Assembly: GCF_009017415.1 (NCBI RefSeq)
Contig: NC_092409.1
Location: forward strand, 1,488,001 to 1,552,000
Direction of reading: 5' to 3'
Source of the DNA: Aspergillus flavus
Lineage: Eukaryota; Ascomycota; Eurotiomycetes; Eurotiales; Aspergillaceae
DNA length: 64,000 bases
Positions within the stretch are counted from its first letter, which is position 1. Every line of letters starts with the position of its first letter. The notes beneath the pieces were generated by a model. It saw nothing but the letters and a program-made list of their open reading frames with translations. It made no database searches and was not told the origin of the DNA. Positions 24,639 to 35,500 of the stretch are shown piece by piece. Both the position numbers and the translations under genes were made by a program.

Positions 24639-25656
24639 ATGTTGTCGCGATCGGTATGGAGGAACCTGGGCTATAATGCCCGTCGAAGAACGGCCATACC
24701 CGAGGTTCCCTACCGCTGCTTTTCCTGTTCGCAGCGAGCTCAAGTGGACTCCAACAAGGCCAACCAAGATGAACGGATGACCCATTTTGGCTTTAGCAAT
24801 GTTCCTGAATCGCAGAAGGAGTCCATGGGTATGCTTCTATATGCTCTCCGCACTATTGGACACAGGACTAACCAAGCTATGCCGCCAATGTACAGTCGGA
24901 GCGGTCTTCAGCTCAGTTGCTTCTTCCTACGATGCTATGAATGATTTCATGTCACTCGGAATCCATCGCTTGTGGAAAGATCATTTTGTTCGCTCCTTGA
25001 ACCCTGGATCGGCGCTACCATCTCGCAACACCGACACGACAGGAAAAGGGTGGAATATCCTGGATATCGCCGGCGGGACGGGCGATATCGCGTTTCGCAT
25101 GCTGGACCACGCGACCAACATTAACTACGATCATGATACCCGTGTCACAATTGCTGATATCAATCCGGATATGCTTGCGGAGGGTAAAAAGAGGAGCATC
25201 CAGACCCCTTACTACAACACGGACCGTTTATCTTTTATGCAGGGCAATGCCCAGGACATGCCCAACATTCCCGATAACTCAGTTGACCTCTACACGGTTG
25301 TCTTCGGCATCCGCAATTTCACAGACAAGCAGGCCGCCCTACATGAAGCATTCCGAGTGCTGAAGCCTGGTGGTGTGTTCGCTTGTATGGAATTCAGCAA
25401 GGTAGAGAACAGCGTATTCAATGCGGTCTACAAGCAGTGGAGTTTCAGTGCCATCCCGATGATCGGTCAACTAGTGGCGGGAGATCGGGACAGCTACCAG
25501 TATCTGGTGGAGAGTATTGAGCAGTTCCCCAGCCAGGAAGAATTCCGGGGGATGATTCAGAAGGCCGGTTTCATGATCCCTGGCCGGGGATTCGAGAATC
25601 TCACTGGAGGGATTGCGGCTATTCACAAGGGTATTAAGCCTCTTTCCCAGGCTTGA
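24639..25656 (+). CDS. coq5: COQ5/UbiE C-methyltransferase of ubiquinone synthesis
   Basis: SAM-dependent C-methyltransferase of the mitochondrial matrix that methylates the benzoquinol ring in ubiquinone biosynthesis. Exons 24639-24828 and 24896-25656 join in phase to 316 residues. The N terminus (MLSRSVWRNLGYNARRR) is a mitochondrial targeting peptide. UbiE/COQ5 signature 1 (YDAMNDFMSLGIHRLW) lies at residues 75-90. SAM motif I is ILDIAGGTGD at 118-127, followed by the acidic end of beta-2 (VTIADINPDML), and signature 2 contains RVLKPGG. Without removal of the 67-nt intron, the N-terminal half of signature 1 would be lost. Size and order match the family throughout. Confidence 0.95.
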
Positions 25657-26138
25657 AAGTTCCATGGCGGGTGAAGAGACGATGGGAGAAGAAAATATTT
25701 GTATAGTACTAATCTCCTAGATGACAATGTAACAGTAACAATCAACCATTTTGTACAGTACGGGATTTGCAGAAGCGTCAGCGTAGGTGGCGATGGTGTC
25801 ATAACGGAAGTTATTGGAGCCGAGACTCGGAAGGCGCACTAGAGGGAGGGGATTGTTCCTCCTTTAGAATCTTAGGAGAAGCATGGAAGCGTTAGCGTGC
25901 AGAGAATCAAAGGAAGTCCGAAGTGTACTTACTACGTCGTATCTCCGATAATTAGTCAAAACTTCCTGCCGAGACCGATTCTCCTCCACTTCCCTTACGA
26001 TTCACTCCCCCCGCCGTCGAAAATTTTCTAAATTCCTTCGCTTCCCCGGGATCTCGTCCGGGACCTCTTTTCCCAGGCCCCTCCTGGGAGAAGACGAATC
26101 AGTCCTCCTTAATTCCAAAGGAGAATGGTTTCTGCGCC
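25657..26138. other. Spacer between coq5 and the SIS-domain gene
   Basis: Holds the coq5 3' end and the promoter/leader of the next gene. It becomes C-rich toward the start codon. A minus-strand open frame across it overlaps the next gene and is treated as a shadow. Confidence 0.45.
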
Positions 26139-27541
26139 ATGGGGCACCTTCAGCAGCAATCGCCGATGATCCCGCTATCGTCCCCCGCGGACCCCTCCGT
26201 GCCCACCATGATAAAGAAAGACCGCCTCGCTCGCGACGAGCTGTCGCTTCTATCCTTGACTCCTCCAGACGTGATAAACTCTGCGTTATCAACTACAAAG
26301 GATGGCCATGCTGATGCATCGGTATCCACCGCCATTCATGTCATTTCCACAGAGCGCGCCGCCCTAGCGCACTTGGAACGTCTTTATGAAACAAATGCGT
26401 TGGCGCAAGAGAGTCTTGCCCGGGCGGTAAGCCAGATTGCTCGCAGCGTGCGGAGTGGAGGAAAATTGGTATGCTGCGGTGTAGGAAAGAGTGGAAAGAT
26501 TGCCCAAAAGCTCGAGGCAACGATGAATAGCCTGGGTATCTACAGCGCATTCTTACATCCAACGGAAGCATTGCATGGAGACCTGGGCATGATTAGACCG
26601 GTGAGTGTCAAATTATGATAGTGAATTATATGGACAGGCTTATTGATACTCTTATACAGCAAGATACCCTGTTGTTGATTTCTTTCTCGGGGCGCACGCC
26701 TGAGCTCCTGCTCCTGCTCCCTCATATCCCCTCAACGGTCCCAATAATCGCCATAACTTCTCACCTCCACCCGTCCACATGCCCTTTATTGTCGTTTCAA
26801 CCGTCCGACATGGGCATCCTCCTACCAGCACCCATTCACGAGGACGAGGAGTTATCCATCGGCGTATGCGCCCCAACCTCGTCTACGACGGTAGCCCTGT
26901 CACTGGGAGATGCCCTGGCTATCGCCACCGCCAGACGACTACACACATCTCCAGGAAGAGGCCCAGCAGAGATCTTCAAGAGTTTCCACCCCGGCGGAGC
27001 CATCGGCGCCGCATCGAACGTCCTCACGCCAATGAGCATGTCCACCGCCTCATTCCCCTCCACAACTTCAGACGACCTCTCCAGTCAACAGCAGTCCGTC
27101 GCCTCGCTCCCCCAGTCAGAGGACACCCAACGCATAATCGACAAGCTCGTCCCCATCGACCAAATCCCAGCAGTATCTACATCCACTGGCACCATCCGTC
27201 TCCTAGATATCTTGCTCACAGCCATCCAACACCCCACCGCCAAGTCCTGGGTCCATCTGTCTCCGTCCGAAATAATCCCACCCCGACATCTCCGCTCCCT
27301 TTCGCAAACAAACTATGTAGACATGGACACGTCCGCGCTAGCCTCTCTCGGCCTCCCGTTTTCCGTACCCCGGGATGATTGGCTCCGGCTCCCTAGCTCG
27401 ACCTCCCTCGACGATGCGCGTCGGCTAGTTTCGGAATCTACCGCTGCTGCGGGGGCCGTCATAGCCGTCATGCAGGACGAGAATCCCGATGCTTGTTTGG
27501 GCTTCTTTGAAGCGGAGGATCTGTGGGATGGTTGTGACTAA
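26139..27541 (+). CDS. SIS-domain sugar-phosphate isomerase-like protein (KpsF/GutQ family)
   Basis: Related to bacterial arabinose-5-phosphate isomerases, which interconvert ribulose-5-phosphate and arabinose-5-phosphate. Exons 26139-26600 and 26660-27541 join in phase to 447 residues. The SIS domain (about residues 75-285) shows GVGKSGKIAQKLEATMNSLG, HPTEALHGDLGMI (the family's key loop), then DTLLLISFSGRTPELLLLLP, and GDALAIATARRL. The C-terminal part (about 330-447) resembles a divergent CBS pair, with KLVPIDQIPAVS and AVIAVMQDE...CLGFFEAEDLW. A Ser/Gln-rich linker separates the halves. Fungi do not make Kdo, so the bacterial role cannot apply directly; arabinose-5-phosphate or arabinitol metabolism is possible but unproven. 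Confidence 0.85.
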
Positions 27542-28488
27542 TTTCCTCACTCTACCTGTTTATACACTCTGGTGATTCGGCTTTGCCTCCTCCAGTACAT
27601 ATCTATGTATATGGTTTTGATGAGACATGGGTCTTTTGTCTGCTATTATATGATGTTTATGAATAACGCCCTGTTTTGGATTGTTTGATTTTTGAAGCTG
27701 ATAGATCTAGTCGCCTTTCCCCCCTCATCACGATAGATTTCTTCTGGTCCTGTTGCTGAAAACCATGCTGGTATATATCCTGCAATTTTATACATTGCGT
27801 CATCGCTGCGCTTTCAGTCATATTTTGAAAGCTATGCTATCGCCGTGTTCTGAGCACTTTACAAGTATATATTCATGAACTCTGGGAATGTAGTATAGTC
27901 CATTTATTCTTAAGAACTAGATCTACCATGATCTATCAAGGATTTATCAGTACAGGAGTCGTGTCAGGGGTATAAATAGAAAACCAAAAAAAGAAACAAA
28001 GTAAAGGTAAAGAGCAGCCAACGAAGACATAAACTCTATGGTATGTTCAGCGCATTATTCGTGACACTTGCCCAAGAACAAAATCTGGATACAGCCAAAA
28101 TAAGGGGAATTTTTCGGACCAAGACCGCAGCTGTAGGAAGTGGGGAGAGTGACTCGCCAGGCACGGACACCAGACACTGCAGACATGTCCGTCGTGGCCC
28201 CACAGCTAAAGAATGTCTAGCTACAAGCGCCCCCAGGTATCCAACAACTGCGGTGCAAGGGAGAAGAGGGGAGGTGGACAGTAGCACCTCTAGGTAATGA
28301 ATGTGGCCGGCACGGGTACGGGTCGCATGTGGCTGCTATTGTACCCCCCAAAATAAGGAACAAGGGATTTCCTCATAGCGCGCTAAGCTCTCAGCAACTG
28401 GGCTCTTCCCACCGCGTATAGCAGAATGAGGCTGATCCGTACTCATGTGTAGTTAACGGGACTAACAAGATTGCAAGGTCTGAGGGTA
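27542..28488. other. Convergent spacer, SIS-domain gene / NMN adenylyltransferase
   Basis: About 950 bp of AT-rich 3' sequence of two converging genes. Open frames at 28036-28297 on both strands have no motifs and are not supported. Confidence 0.45.
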
Positions 28489-29524
28489 TCAACCTGACTT
28501 GCTAGGCTCCTGTTTCCCCTTCCCTTTGTCGGATGTGGAATTGGCTGTCGTGCTATCGTCCCCATACAGGCGGTGCTGTTCGATATAGCGGATGACCGGC
28601 ACCGGGATTAGGTAACGGACGCTCATCTCACGTCTGAGGAAAAGACGAATTTTGGTGCTGCTGACATCGTTCTGAATCAGCTGTTGAATCACATGGATAT
28701 TGTCCTTCCACGGCTGCAAGGCAGCAAGCGCTTCATCGATGTCTGTTCCGCTGCGTTCAACAATGAAAGACTAGAGGGCAACATTAGCGGGGTCCATGAC
28801 TCATCCAATGTAGGCATATTGTACGTACACCGTATTTGCCAAGGATGTGGTCCAAATCTTTTTCACTCCATACTCCTGGAGTCGACATGGTATGGATCAG
28901 ATCAGCTCCGGCCAGCAGAGCGATGCGTACGTGCTTCCGTGTGCCGTCTGCGGCTTCAATTCCCTCTCGGACAGTGTTGATCTCGTGGTCGAAATGATCA
29001 AGCACGACGGCAGTTGGTTGGTATGCCTTCTGCATTGGCTCCCATGTATCAACCATTAACCAGTCGGAGGTTTGTTCCACTGCAAGTTGGCACATAGCGA
29101 CTCTAAACCCGACCAGTTTGGGTCAGCTTAGTGTTTCTTAGGGTATAGATAAACCGGTGAACCAGAAAACAAAGTAGGATACGCTTGGGAACTGATAGTG
29201 GGGAGAATGTTCTTACCGGTGCTCTGCAGCGGCCAAACCAGCCTTGCGATAGGCATCCGACACCGGCGAGAGATATCCGCCGATGAGTTCGAAGTTCGAG
29301 CTGAACTTGACGTAATCGGCTGCCATTTCGAACATCCGCAGATGCAAGTAAGTGATGGGCGAGAAAGAACCACAAGCGACCAGTAGCAAAGGAGTCTTTT
29401 CCGGATCATCCATCTTGCGCTTCAGGCGGAGTTCCGGAAACTGATAGTCCTCCATGGGTGCCGGGGGAATATGGGCGGGGGGCTGATGGACATCCTCCCC
29501 ATGCCCACCGGTGATGTCAGTCAT
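28489..29524 (-). CDS. nma1: Nicotinamide/nicotinate mononucleotide adenylyltransferase
   Basis: Transfers AMP from ATP to NMN or NaMN, the last shared step of NAD+ synthesis. Exons 29524-29217, 29102-28829 and 28770-28489 join in phase to 287 residues. The nucleotidyltransferase signature GSFSPITYLHLRMFE lies near residue 52; here the family HxGH motif reads TYLH. Other family segments are GGYLSPVSDAYRK, the pair SDWLMVDTWE and QKAYQPTAVVLDHFD, the acceptor-site segment LLAGADLIHTM, and FIVERSGTD across the second intron. The C-terminal SSTKIRLFLRR matches the ISSTxxR motif. The C-terminal Lys/Ser tail is family-variable. The start is the first ATG in the frame with family-like sequence after it; the upstream extension lacks an ATG. 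Confidence 0.93.
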
Positions 29525-32500
29525 ACTTGCGGATTGAGATAGTGATCTCAGAACGATATAACCAGGGCTCGAATGGATGTTTGTATGTAGCGCGATATGG
29601 GACGGGGTGGATAAGGAGTACCAAAGATTCAAAAGAGATGGGAAAGAAAGAAGAAGGGGACTTTTGAATGGATGATGGAAGGCGACTGAACCAAAAGCCT
29701 TTCAGAAAATCATTTGCCGGCGGTTTAGTCAGACCCGCGCGGGGAAAGGAATTTATTACGGTATTGGTATGTATCCGGCGGGGAAGCAAAAGAATTGAGG
29801 AACATCTACTTGAGGGGGAAAATCAGTACCTCGGCGACTGATCACATCATTTCTCCAACTCTGTTCTGTACTATTTTGGTATGAATCGGAGTTGGCTGAG
29901 TACCACCTGGGAACTTCCCGGTATGAATTTACCAATAAAGCGGCCCAGGCAGGATTAGGCAACTGTATGCACTCTGTCACAGAAAGTACTCCGTAATAAT
30001 ACGGAGGAATAACTGGGGACTTCCGATTCTCTCACCGGGGACCGGTCTAGATTATACTACTAATACTACTAGAAGTTGTTTCCGATTCCCTTTCATTGCT
30101 TGAATCTCGCAATTGTTTCCAGAATGTCTCTGACCCACGTCCCAATCGAATGGGACATCTCCTTCAGTTAATTGAGCACGTGAATATATTGTACTCCGTA
30201 CCCTTGGTGGATTTATCCACAATGTGCCAACCTAGCCTTGTCTATACTGAACCCTATCCATTGGATGTCACGTATTCTGATGTATCCCTCGATCGGGCAT
30301 TAGTACTGGGCATTTCATGCTGTCACACTTGTTATTTGCAAAGTAACTCATACCCACTATGCTGAGAGTTATATTCAGCTTTCGAACATCGGTTCACCCA
30401 GCCACTGTCGATCAATGATGGGTCTTCTAACCGAGCGGAGTATTGCTCTGTCGCTAATTCGCTCTTCTCCCTGTAAAGTACAGCCATGTGAAACTATAAG
30501 CTGAATCCGAACGCTGCATATTTTATTTATCCTGCAGCTTCACTGAATAGGATGCTGCAACCATCATGAGGCAGAGTCGCTCATTAGAATTGGGCATATA
30601 CTTCCTGTGACTGTTACCAACTGCATTCCTTACATGTTTCAGGTGACAGACAAGATGTGCGCAAGTGCTTAGCAAGTTTCAGCAAATTTGGTTGCTTACT
30701 CGGCATGGTCAATGACATACTACAGTTGGAGAACCCGCCCATCCATTCCTGATGCTTTATGAAACCATACATGCATTCTCCATCCCGGTACAGCGTGATC
30801 AACCTGCGAATACTGGCATATACTACTTCAAATGTTTTGGTCCGAGAAAGACAGCTGACCTGACAGTAGCTTGTGTCTGATGATCGAGAAACCGGATTAG
30901 TCCGAAGTGACAGTTCGGGAAGGTTACCGAAAAGTTTAGCCATTTGGACCTTCCGACGCCTGTGTGGGTGAACCAATCCTGATAAGATATTGTCAATATT
31001 TAGTTCTTGAAGGCCTGTTAATAGAATGACCAGCCTCCAGCTACATGTTGTAAACTTTATTACTCCAAATCAACCTTGGAGAGAGGGTAGTTGCTACCTC
31101 CGCGGCTGGAGGGGTTGAAATGTATATATAAACGAGGGACACAGACACGTTTGTCAAGTTTCCTCTAGATAATGCTTGTAGATGGATTCAAAGGCAAGCC
31201 AGAAACTGTGTCGACATACATCCTCCGATCTGTAGGCATAAGGTTAAGTAAATCTACGAGTTAAGAGGACTTAGCCCACGGTCCGTTCGGATAATACCAC
31301 TTATGGGCGTAGCCTCTAGTCGATGATTATTGAACAATATTTGGGATTTCAAAATTTGACGGAATGGCATTGGTACGGTCTTCTAGCTGAACAAAAAGGT
31401 TCCCATAGGAACCGGGATAAGCTGTGGCACTGATTGGATGCAGATGAGGCATGTTGGTGTTGGATGTCCACCTTACGTTTGATCGAGTAGTAGTGTCGAT
31501 GTCACCCAGTGATAATAATTACTAAAAAAATGATATACATGCATAACTGAATGAGTGGTACTGCTGAGTCCGAAAGGTTGCAGAATTGGAACATATTATG
31601 TTGAAAGAAAGATTTTAAAAAACATATATAGGGGTAAAATAGCAAAAATAATAGAGGAAGAGAATAAAAGAAGAACTATTTGTTGTGATACTTCTTAATG
31701 TGATATCTACTACTAGTAAGTACTAGTAGTACTTATTGGTGGCTGATGGGGCTGCACTATAGCCGCCTGACGCTCTCCGGAGTTGCTTCCTGAGGCCGGC
31801 GTCACCACTGCTTACCACTACCACGTCAACCCTCAACCCCCCAATTGATTCATTCCTCCTCTTCCATTCCACTTCCTTCTTCATCGCCACTACGACGTTC
31901 ACGACCACTGCTTTTATCCCAGTTCTTGTCTGGTACTCATCACTAATTCATTCAGATACTTGCTTTCCTTTTACTGTGTATATCTTTATTCCTTCCTCGT
32001 TCTCTGTTCTAACTGTTGTCCTCCTGACTTATCTTTCCATAACTTCCACCCCCCCAAAAACGGACAACCGGAAAATACGCAGTGTCACCTTCCCGCCCAC
32101 GCTCGGTCAACTACCTTCTGAGTAACGGATGGCGGGTTAAACGGTCGACAGACGAGCGAGCCCTCTTCGTCCAGCTCTGGTTAACATAAACTTATGGCCA
32201 GAACAAGGCCCAACCTTCACCGCCAGGACCCTCTTGAGGATTCATCCACTGGAGCCCCCGCCACTGCCGCCAGGTACATACTAGATCTACTTCCCTTTCC
32301 CTGCGCAGTTTGTTTCGCCTTATGACGCTTCATATCCTGCCTCTTTCGTCGTCGTGGCCCCGCACAGTCTATGACTTTGGGATCTGCTAGAAAGCCCGAG
32401 GTCGAGCTCTGCATCCCAATCCTGTCTGCTATCTTCCCCTACTACGCCGAGTCCATCGGTCATTGTGTGGAAAGACTGCTTTTCCTTACGTTACTCCAAC

Positions 32501-32593
32501 CTTTATTTACCACCTATCTTATCCTGTCGCTCCCATACCTACCCCTCACTTAACTTTTTGTCATTGCCGTGACTCGGAAGTGCTCAGCTTCTC
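29525..32593. other. Long spacer and probable leader of ufd4
   Basis: About 3 kb without a convincing gene. It contains two exact TACTCCGTA copies (about 29987-29995 and 30192-30200); the first is followed at once by TACGGAGGA, giving an imperfect palindrome. An inverted repeat AAGTACT-AGT-AGTACTT is at about 31718-31734. From about 31,850 the sequence turns CT-rich, as in promoters and leaders, and short upstream open frames (for example 32371-32553) precede ufd4. A 120-codon minus-strand frame at 30614-30976 has no motif and atypical composition. Confidence 0.45.
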
Positions 32594-35500
32594 ATGTCCT
32601 CCAGGATTACTCGCTCAGCCGCGAGACTAGCTGCAGAACCCCCTCCGCCCGCCACCTCAGGTCCCTCTCCCGCGAATCCCGCCGCTGGTTCGGCCCCAAA
32701 TCGGAAGCGTAAAGTCCCCTCACGAAGCGATCGATCTGTGGAAGCCCCCGGACAGCCGAATCCTCCGTCCCCCCCACGGAGAGCTAAGAAACAGCGGCGT
32801 GCAGCTTCCCCCCAGCCGGCGGCCGCCTCTGCTGCTCCCCGCCGTGGTACCCGAAATCGTCCAGCTATGTCCCAATCCGGGTGAGTTTGAGGTGCTTCGC
32901 GGCGATCCTCGAGGTTGTTGCTGATTGACGTGTTGCCTCTAGTCCATCCTCACATCCAACGGAGGAGCCTTCGAGGAACCAGCCGTCACCCCCGACATCT
33001 AGAAGAAAATCGAGCAGAAATGGGAAGGTGTCACAAGGTAAGGTTACACGGACGATGCTCGATGCCTTTTTCACAACCCTACTCCCCCACTGGCCAAGCG
33101 ACTCGGTTAACACATTACTTCGTCAGATCGCTTTTCAACTGCCCAATCCCCACCACCTCGGCGTCAACAGAAGAAGCGCTCATCGAGAAATAATCCAGAT
33201 GTCATCATGAAAGAAGCGGATGAGGACGTCGAACGACGTGAACGGAGTGAGGAACGAGATTCGTCTCCACCAAGTGATAGCAACGATGGAACCAATCATT
33301 CGGGCCTTGATGATGACGATGGAGATCTATTTCACAATAGTCTGTTTGGCTCGCGCAGTCCCCTGGGGCTTCAGAGCACCCTACGTGCGCTGTCTGGGAT
33401 GATGACGGGCATGTCATCCCGCTTGCGAGAAATCCTGTGCAATCTCAGAGCGAAGGATGACCCATCCATCCAATTGATTGCTTTACAGGAGCTTTCAGAT
33501 CTCTTACTCGTATCTAATGAGGATAATCTTTCCGGACAGTTCTCCCCCGATCCCTACGTAAAGGAATTGGTCTCGTTAATGCAGCCGAATGAATTTGGCG
33601 AAGAAAATCCCGAAATCATGCTCCTGGCATGTCGCTGCTTGGCGAATTTGATGGAGGCTCTTCGCGGCTCCGTAGCCAACGTTGTCTACGGGGGTGCTGT
33701 GCCGATTTTGTGTCAGAAGTTGCTGGATATACAGTTCATTGATCTGGCCGAACAAGCCTTGAGCGTAAGTTCGCCGCTAGACCTGTTAACTCGGCTTCTG
33801 AGACCTATGCTAAAAACTCCCAGACTTTGGCCAAAATATCCGTAGATTTTCCTGCCTCTATTGTTCGGGAGGGGGGCTTGACTGCTTGTTTGACATATCT
33901 CGACTTCTTCCCGACTAGTACACAGCGTACGGCGGTGACTACGGCAGCAAATTGCTGCCGTAACCTCCCACACGATTCCTTTCCTGTGGTGCGGGATGTG
34001 ATGCCCACACTTCTAAATGTGCTGTCTAGCAATGACCCAAAGGTGATGGAGCAAGGTTGTTTGTGTGTCTCCCGAATTGTGGAGAGTTTCAAGCATAAGC
34101 CGGAGAAACTGGAGGAGCTTATCGAACCCGCCATGTTGAAGGCGGTCCTCCGTCTGCTGCTGCCAGGTACCACCAATCTAATTGGCCCGCACATTCACAC
34201 CCAGTTCCTCCGCGTTCTAGCGATAGTGTCAAAAGCCAGCCCCAGGTTGTCTGTAGAATTATTGAAGATGAACGTGGTCGATACTTTATACCAAATCTTG
34301 ACTGGGGTATCGCCGCCAGGCAACCTGGAAGATACGACCGTTAAGATGGACAGTGTGCTTGTGATGCAAGCCTTGATACACCGGCCTAGGGAGCAGGTCC
34401 TTGAAACGCTTAATGTGATTTGCGAAATGTTACCTGGCGTTCCTGGTCGACATGTACCACAAACCGACGGATGGCTTAATTCCCCCCTCGACAGCGATCC
34501 GTCCCTTGGCTTAAAGTCGCCCAAGGCGAAAGAAGTAGCCGAAAAGAGACGCTCTCTATTACTAGAATGCCAAGGCGAGCTCAAGCGTTTTGCTATGATC
34601 CTGCTGCCAACGTTGACCGACGCTTACTCGAGTACTGTCAACCTAGAGGTGCGGCAAAAGGTTCTCATCGCTCAGCTTAAGATGTTGCACCATTTAGATG
34701 CCGGTCTGGTGGAGGAAGCTCTACGATCCGTGCCATATGCCTCGTTCCTGGCGGCAATTTTATCTCAGAAAGACCATCCGTCGTTGGTTTCGTCAGCGCT
34801 GCGGTGCTCTGAACTTCTCTTCCAGCGCTTGGAACATGTGTACCAGTACCAATTCCATCGCGAAGGTGTTGTCTCAGAAGTTTTCAAGTTGGCGGAGGGA
34901 CCTTTGTCGGATGAGAAGCAGACCAAGCCTTCCTCTGATCCACCCGCTGCTATGGACACCTCGAGCGATTCACGCCGGGAAGCCGAAGACGCCGATGGCG
35001 CGGGAGATGACGATGCTCATCATGACGACTATGATGAGCAAGAGGATGAGCGGGACGAGAACGACGACATGTCGGAATCCGATAGCTCTTCATTATCCGG
35101 CCAAGTGATCTCTACAAGGGTAGACAACGCAATGAAGGACCTCGTTATCCGCGATGCTCGGACGTTTGTTGATCTCTACGAAGCCAGCCATGGTAGAGAC
35201 ATGCGAGAGAAAGCTATACAAGTCCTGACCGAATTACGAAATCTCGCCTCGAATATAGAAGCCTGCTATAGTGGAGACGCACGTGAGGACGGCCTTGCGC
35301 TTTTCGAAAAACTGGCCGCGTACTTCGACGGTGACGCACTCGAGAGTATCACTAGCTCCGAATTACTGAACTCGGGTATCATCAAGGTGTTGCTGGACGT
35401 GTTTGGTGACTTTAATCTTTCGTCTATGCGCAAGGCTCGTGCTGCCTTTCTACAGGCATTCATGGGATCTACTATCTCCGAGAAAGCCCGAAGCCAAAGC

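Noticed and set aside
30614..30976. 120-codon minus-strand frame in the spacer before ufd4
   Set aside because: No recognisable motif, no promoter or splice context, and unconvincing composition.
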